From the NCBI GenBank assembly GCA_004764695.1, contig SMSO01000031.1, positions 6,815,261 to 6,879,260 of the forward strand: a stretch of 64,000 nucleotides of DNA, in the 5' to 3' direction. Shown here piece by piece: positions 60,028 to 64,000 of this stretch. Both the position numbers and the translations under genes were made by a program. The notes beneath the pieces were generated by a model. The model made no database searches. It was given only the letters and a program-made list of their open reading frames with translations, and was not told the origin of the DNA. How positions within the stretch are numbered: position 1 is the stretch's first letter; each line of letters begins with the position of its first letter. Source of the DNA: Schizochytrium sp. TIO01 (taxonomy: Eukaryota > Sar > Bigyra > Thraustochytrida > Thraustochytriidae).

Positions 60028-60752
60028 CTTGGCAGTGATTTTGGAATAGCCACCCACCCCGCTGGTAAAATAATTGTAGTAATCGAAATTCGCCTGTCTT
60101 CTTTGTTGTTCGTAGCGCCTCTGAACCAAAGCCCGGCTTGGCCACTAACTTCAGAAGCAGCTGCTTACAGCTTCAAGGAAGATAGCAGCTGTAGAACCAA
60201 GCTAACGTCGGATTCGCTCTCGGATACCCAAAGAGCTGTGCTCATAGACAAAGTAAATATTGCTGCAATTCGAATCGAGTTTAGGATTTGCTGCTCAAAT
60301 TCTCAGTGATTAACTATTTGGGTGCATCAAACATGTCCCGGTTGATCGTAACATTCTAGAAGGCTAGTCTACTTCTACTATGAAGCGTACAGTTTAGCGT
60401 TTGGTGTGTAGTGAATACTTTTGGGGGAAGGATCGTCAGTTATAACCAAGCTACCTTTTAACAGCCTTTCAGGGACAATTTACATAGCTAGGCTAGCATC
60501 GGAATCTTCACTAGACAGAATCACATAGATCTACGCCCTTTCTGGGCGTATTCGCGAATGCTTAATGCAGACCTCAAGTTTCACCTGGCTCGTGATAAGC
60601 CGTTCGTAGAAGACAAAACAAACAATGTCTCTTCAGATCTGTAAATAAAGGTGTATGTTCATAGTTATCCATCGCTAGAGGACAAAAGTGAACACTATTA
60701 GAGCCTATTTGAGCCATATAGTATATATTATAGGAGCTATCAGTTTGAATGT

Positions 60753-60784
60753 CCGCCCTAAAGGGCGGTGCACCTTTAGGGCGG
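60753..60784. other. Perfect hairpin, 12-bp stem, 8-nt loop
   Basis: CCGCCCTAAAGG, loop GCGGTGCA, then CCTTTAGGGCGG. The loop sequence recurs right after the hairpin (GCGGTGCA at 60781-60788). Confidence 0.75.
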
Positions 60785-62089
60785 TGCAATTGACAAATTG
60801 TGGTCGAGCAAATCAATACCGATACACCAAGAGCTTGGAGTATTGCTGGGCCTGCTAGGATCATAGCGCTGCTATTTTTTGTTTGCGAAAATTATTAAAT
60901 GGCATGTGGGTCTGTACCATTGGTCTCAATATGATATAAAAGAGAATTTGGCGGGCTATCGTGCAGAGGACAAGAATGCAACGAATAAAGGCAACTGTCT
61001 TTGAATGAGAACAAGCATTTTTGTCATTCTTGCTTTGCGAAGTTGGCATGTCGGCTATTTTTTCCTCTTGTAACTTAACTTTGACCCTTCATCTTACATT
61101 TTGCGTTTGGGACAATAATAATACGATTGGTAATAGGTCAAAATAACGACGCCGTTACACTCCTCTACAATACGCGAAGTATGGTTGCCAAAGAGTTAGC
61201 TCGTGGAAGCTAGCCGACCTCATCTCCTTCTCCCAGAAAAGATCTTGTAGATACAGAATCATGTGCCTTAAACTGCAAAACTTGGAGAAAAAATCACTTG
61301 AATGGATGGTTGCGTCTAAAACACTTATCTCCGAGTTGTTATCTTAGTCGCAGCCCAATTTTCGGCTAGCCTGATCGATATATTGATTGCCCGCGACGTT
61401 GAATATAGACTATTGTAATTATCTTAAGGGTAAAGTTGGATAGGTAGTATTAGTACTTAGTACACACTAGTCCCCCGCATTTGCACTTTCCAAGATTATC
61501 CGCCTTTTCCAACTTTCCCCCACTATGGCCAATTGGCTGAAGGATGAACACGTTATCTGCTTTGATCATGTCTTTCAAATTGCCGGACACAACCTCTACT
61601 AAAGTTGATCAATCGAGGACAGCTTAATTCCAGCAACAACAGAAAGGCGCCCCGGAATTCCATTTTCCCATTTTAAGACTCTGTAGTACCTCCTCTCCAG
61701 CTGCTCTTCCTCTCCTCCCATAACATAGGTCTGTGGAGTAGGAGGAGACACTGATTTCTACTTGGGCAGGTCCTTAAAGTCTAGGACACGCCAATACTTT
61801 ACGAGAGTAATAACCAGTATGGTGAAGGAACTATCGTATTGCTGTCGTACGATTCCACCACGTCTCTGAGTATATTCCGCAGTTATTTCACAATCTCCCA
61901 AAGGGTCATTTAGTGTGAATGGTGCATATCCAGACCAGACTGCTTGCAAATGTTTCAACATACTGGTTCTCCCCGGTCTCAACTAGAATTCATTTCGAAC
62001 ATACTATGTACAATACAGTTCAAAGACTGGGGAAAGCCCACAAGCTCATTCCTCCCTTCCTGGTTTGAAACCCTAGAAACTAACGTAGT

Positions 62090-62177
62090 TCTCTTGCTTA
62101 TCAAAGTCCAAACTATATTACGAAAATTGAGATCTCTTGCTTATCAAAGTCCAAACTATATATTACGAAAATTGAGT
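62090..62177 (+). repeat. 43-bp tandem duplication
   Basis: Unit beginning TCTCTTGCTTATCAAAG and ending CGAAAATTGAG is present twice back to back; the second has two extra bases (AT) in its centre. Confidence 0.92.
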
Positions 62178-62831
62178 TTCCCCAGCTTCCTTTTCTCATC
62201 AACAAATGAACCCATGCTCCGCAACTTTGCGTTTTTCTTCTGTCTCTCAAGTCAGAACCCATGCCTCTCTCACGCTTCTCCTCTTCCTGCATTCAAGAAC
62301 ATCATTCATCACTCAGATGCGTGACCTCATGCTACATTAGCTCAAAGAAGGGAGTTATTTTCGCATTAGAGAAGAGTTCTTCAAGTACCTGCACAGGGTT
62401 GTTTATGAGCAGTATTTTCTTTAAAAATAACTCCCAGCAGCTTGAAGAATAAGTATAAAGGACCAGCTTTGCAAGATACGCTGCGCATGGAACATGTGCA
62501 AGTCGGCCATAGCCCGTCACCACCAAGTTCCGAGGCTATCACATCATTTGCCGGCATTACCGAACCGCCACCTCCGATTGAGAACATACCTTCCTATGTA
62601 AACCACTTCATTATGTTAGGTTCTGTGACAGTCAACAGAACCATCAGAACCATCACAGAACTCCGAAGTCTACTCGCGTAACTAAATACTGATACTCCCA
62701 TCTATTGTTTGTTTGTTGTGTCACACGAAAGAGGAAAGTAACTCGGTTCTTCGCTCTCCGTCCATTGGTAATCCTGCGAGTTTGCTGGTCGCTCGGTCGC
62801 TCAGCAGTTTCGGATTGCGCGCAAAACCTTA

Positions 62832-62832
62832 T

Positions 62833-62863
<31 letters not shown>

Positions 62864-62868
62864 AAGCG
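62832..62868. repeat. (AAG)n microsatellite
   Basis: About 11 AAG units just upstream of the FYVE gene ATG. In the FYVE frame it would read as poly-Arg (AGA), so the start upstream of it is unlikely but not excluded. Confidence 0.9.
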
Positions 62869-62888
62869 AGAAGGCCAGAGAGCTGGAG

Positions 62889-64000
62889 ATGTTGCTCGAG
62901 ACGCAGACGCGGACGCGGGGACTCTCCAGAGGGCTCTCAAGAGCGCAGGATGTGCTTGTGCGGTGCCCCGCGTGCAGCTCTGTCCTGCAACCCCCGCCGG
63001 GGAGAGCATCTCGGTTTAGATGTCCTTGTGGAATGATCCTTGGAGTTCCGCAACAAAAACCTTTGAATCGACATGGAGCCTCGACGACTACTTCGACAAG
63101 ATCTGCGACAACTTCTGCAGAGAGTTCGTCTATTTCAAATGGTGTACCACCGCAATCTACACCGGATATGAGCCGCCACGATTGCGAACTGTGTCATAGC
63201 ACCTTTTCTTTCTTTTATAGACGCCACCACTGTAGAAATTGCCGCCGTTTGGTTTGTGACAACTGCTCCAAATTTAGATGGCCTACATCTATGGTACCAG
63301 AAGGCTACAATGCCAGGAACGAACGCATGCTTAGAATTTGCAAAATGTGCAATTCATCTATGGAAGGCTTCCGTGAGGCACTTGCAGAGGGAAATTGTGT
63401 TGCTGCTAAAGCGGTGTTCAACAAAGGTCATGTGCATGCAGACCGTCCTTACTCAGTCTTTGCCAACAACGCATATCCTATTCACTGTGCGTCAGCAGCT
63501 GGGTCTATTCCACTTGTGCAGTGGCTAATCGGCCTTGGGTGTGATGCCAATGTAAAAGATGGCACTGGCAGCACACCACTATCTCTTGCAGCGCAGCACG
63601 GCCATGTTGATCTAATGCGACACTTGCTCTTGAACAAGATTGCTACCATTGACCAAGTGGCCAACCAAACTGCCTTACAGGAGTGTTTCATGCGCGCCAT
63701 CTTGCAAGTTGAAAACTTGACTGCACTAATCACTTCACCGGTAGCTTCACTCGAAACTTCTCAGCCTCTGGCTGCTCCATCTGCGCCTGCATTTCCGTTT
63801 CCAGCAGAAGGTTCCCAACATAATGTCTCCCCTCCACCGGCTTACAGTAGCATCCAATCAAGACAGCAACCGAACCAATCCCAAATCCCGACTGCAGCCC
63901 CAGTGCCTCTCAACAGTGACGAAGAGGAAGAACAGCTGCGCATTGCGCTTGCTGCCTCTCAGAATACAACGGTGTTGCCTCAACAGCCCTTGCATGCTTC
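62889..64000 (+). CDS. LSD1-like zinc ribbon + FYVE + ankyrin + UIM protein, 3' end beyond window
   Basis: An open frame from the ATG at 62889 to the window edge, 370 codons. Residues 25-49 form a zinc ribbon resembling the plant-type LSD1 finger (RCPACSSVLQPPPG then FRCPCG; Cys26, 29, 45, 47, the last pair spaced Cys-x-Cys). Residues 99-154 are a FYVE finger with all eight cysteines (99, 102, 115, 118, 123, 126, 151, 154) and the basic RRHHCRNC motif. The usual WxxD upstream of the first Cys is absent. FYVE fingers bind PtdIns3P on endosomes. Ankyrin-type repeats follow (about 158-245: YPIHCASAAG, GSTPLSLAAQHGHVDLMRHLL), then a Pro/Ser/Gln-rich linker and a ubiquitin-interacting motif at about 344-358 (DEEEEQLRIALAAS). 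Together this suggests an endosomal adaptor for ubiquitinated cargo. The start is the first plausible ATG after an AAG repeat. Confidence 0.82.
   Translation, partial: MLLETQTRTRGLSRGLSRAQDVLVRCPACSSVLQPPPGRASRFRCPCGMILGVPQQKPLNRHGASTTTSTRSATTSAESSSISNGVPPQSTPDMSRHDCELCHSTFSFFYRRHHCRNCRRLVCDNCSKFRWPTSMVPEGYNARNERMLRICKMCNSSMEGFREALAEGNCVAAKAVFNKGHVHADRPYSVFANNAYPIHCASAAGSIPLVQWLIGLGCDANVKDGTGSTPLSLAAQHGHVDLMRHLLLNKIATIDQVANQTALQECFMRAILQVENLTALITSPVASLETSQPLAAPSAPAFPFPAEGSQHNVSPPPAYSSIQSRQQPNQSQIPTAAPVPLNSDEEEEQLRIALAASQNTTVLPQQPLHA

Larger units (their letters stand above)
60028..62888. other. Intergenic region between divergent genes
   Basis: About 2.9 kb between copy 2 of the sulfotransferase (-) and the FYVE gene (+). 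It contains a hairpin, a 43-bp tandem repeat and an (AAG)n tract. A minus-strand frame at 61758-61982 reads like protein (LGDCEITAEYTQRRGG) but has no family match I know. Confidence 0.5.

Noticed and set aside
61758-61982. 74-codon minus-strand frame that reads like protein
   Set aside because: Too short, no recognised family, no supporting splice partner seen.

Overview
This is nuclear DNA from a eukaryote, most likely a unicellular protist. Six introns with a GTAAGT donor can be placed, a Golgi-type sulfotransferase pair and a FYVE/ankyrin/UIM protein are present, and microsatellites are abundant. The large coding regions (ABC transporter 1488 aa, SGNH-domain protein 1290 aa, phosphatase 561 aa, mannose-6-phosphate isomerase 439 aa) are each one uninterrupted frame, so the genome is intron-poor. 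Intergenic DNA is long and rich in simple repeats. A labyrinthulomycete/stramenopile origin would fit, but no marker here proves it. I saw no rRNA, tRNA, CRISPR array or intact transposon. Because this is a eukaryote, I accepted only ATG starts; several long frames that open at TTG were trimmed.

Left part (0-15 kb): the 3' end of an unrecognised Gln/Glu-rich protein gene (+) converges on an F-box/WD40 gene (-). The F-box gene has a large (AATC)n/(TGAA)n repeat field upstream. A type I mannose-6-phosphate isomerase (+), a small cytochrome b561-type protein (+) and a dual-specificity-type phosphatase with a disordered acidic N-terminus (-) follow. A GC-rich block lies upstream of the phosphatase.

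Middle (15-35 kb): about 9 kb with no supportable gene precedes a full-length ABCC/MRP-type transporter (+). Next is a very unusual SGNH-hydrolase domain embedded in about 1000 residues of low-complexity sequence (+), convergent with a basic coiled-coil protein of unknown function (-).

35-39 kb: two tandem paralogous genes (-) encode secreted proteins with 24 perfectly aligned cysteines in the mature chain. Both have four exons, including a 15-nt microexon, and all introns are in phase 2. This pair is the most distinctive system in the window.

39-64 kb: long gene-poor DNA carries two related type II membrane sulfotransferases (-) about 13 kb apart. A perfect (TTA)n tract of about 1.05 kb lies between them, along with several decayed or tandem duplications. 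One sulfotransferase has an unresolved frame change near its N-terminus. At the right edge a partial gene (+) encodes an LSD1-like zinc ribbon, a FYVE finger, ankyrin repeats and a ubiquitin-interacting motif, an architecture suggesting endosomal sorting of ubiquitinated cargo.

The genes do not form an operon-like pathway. Mannose-6-phosphate isomerase, the sulfotransferases and the secreted Cys-rich proteins would all bear on secretory-pathway or cell-surface glycan biology, but that link is inference.
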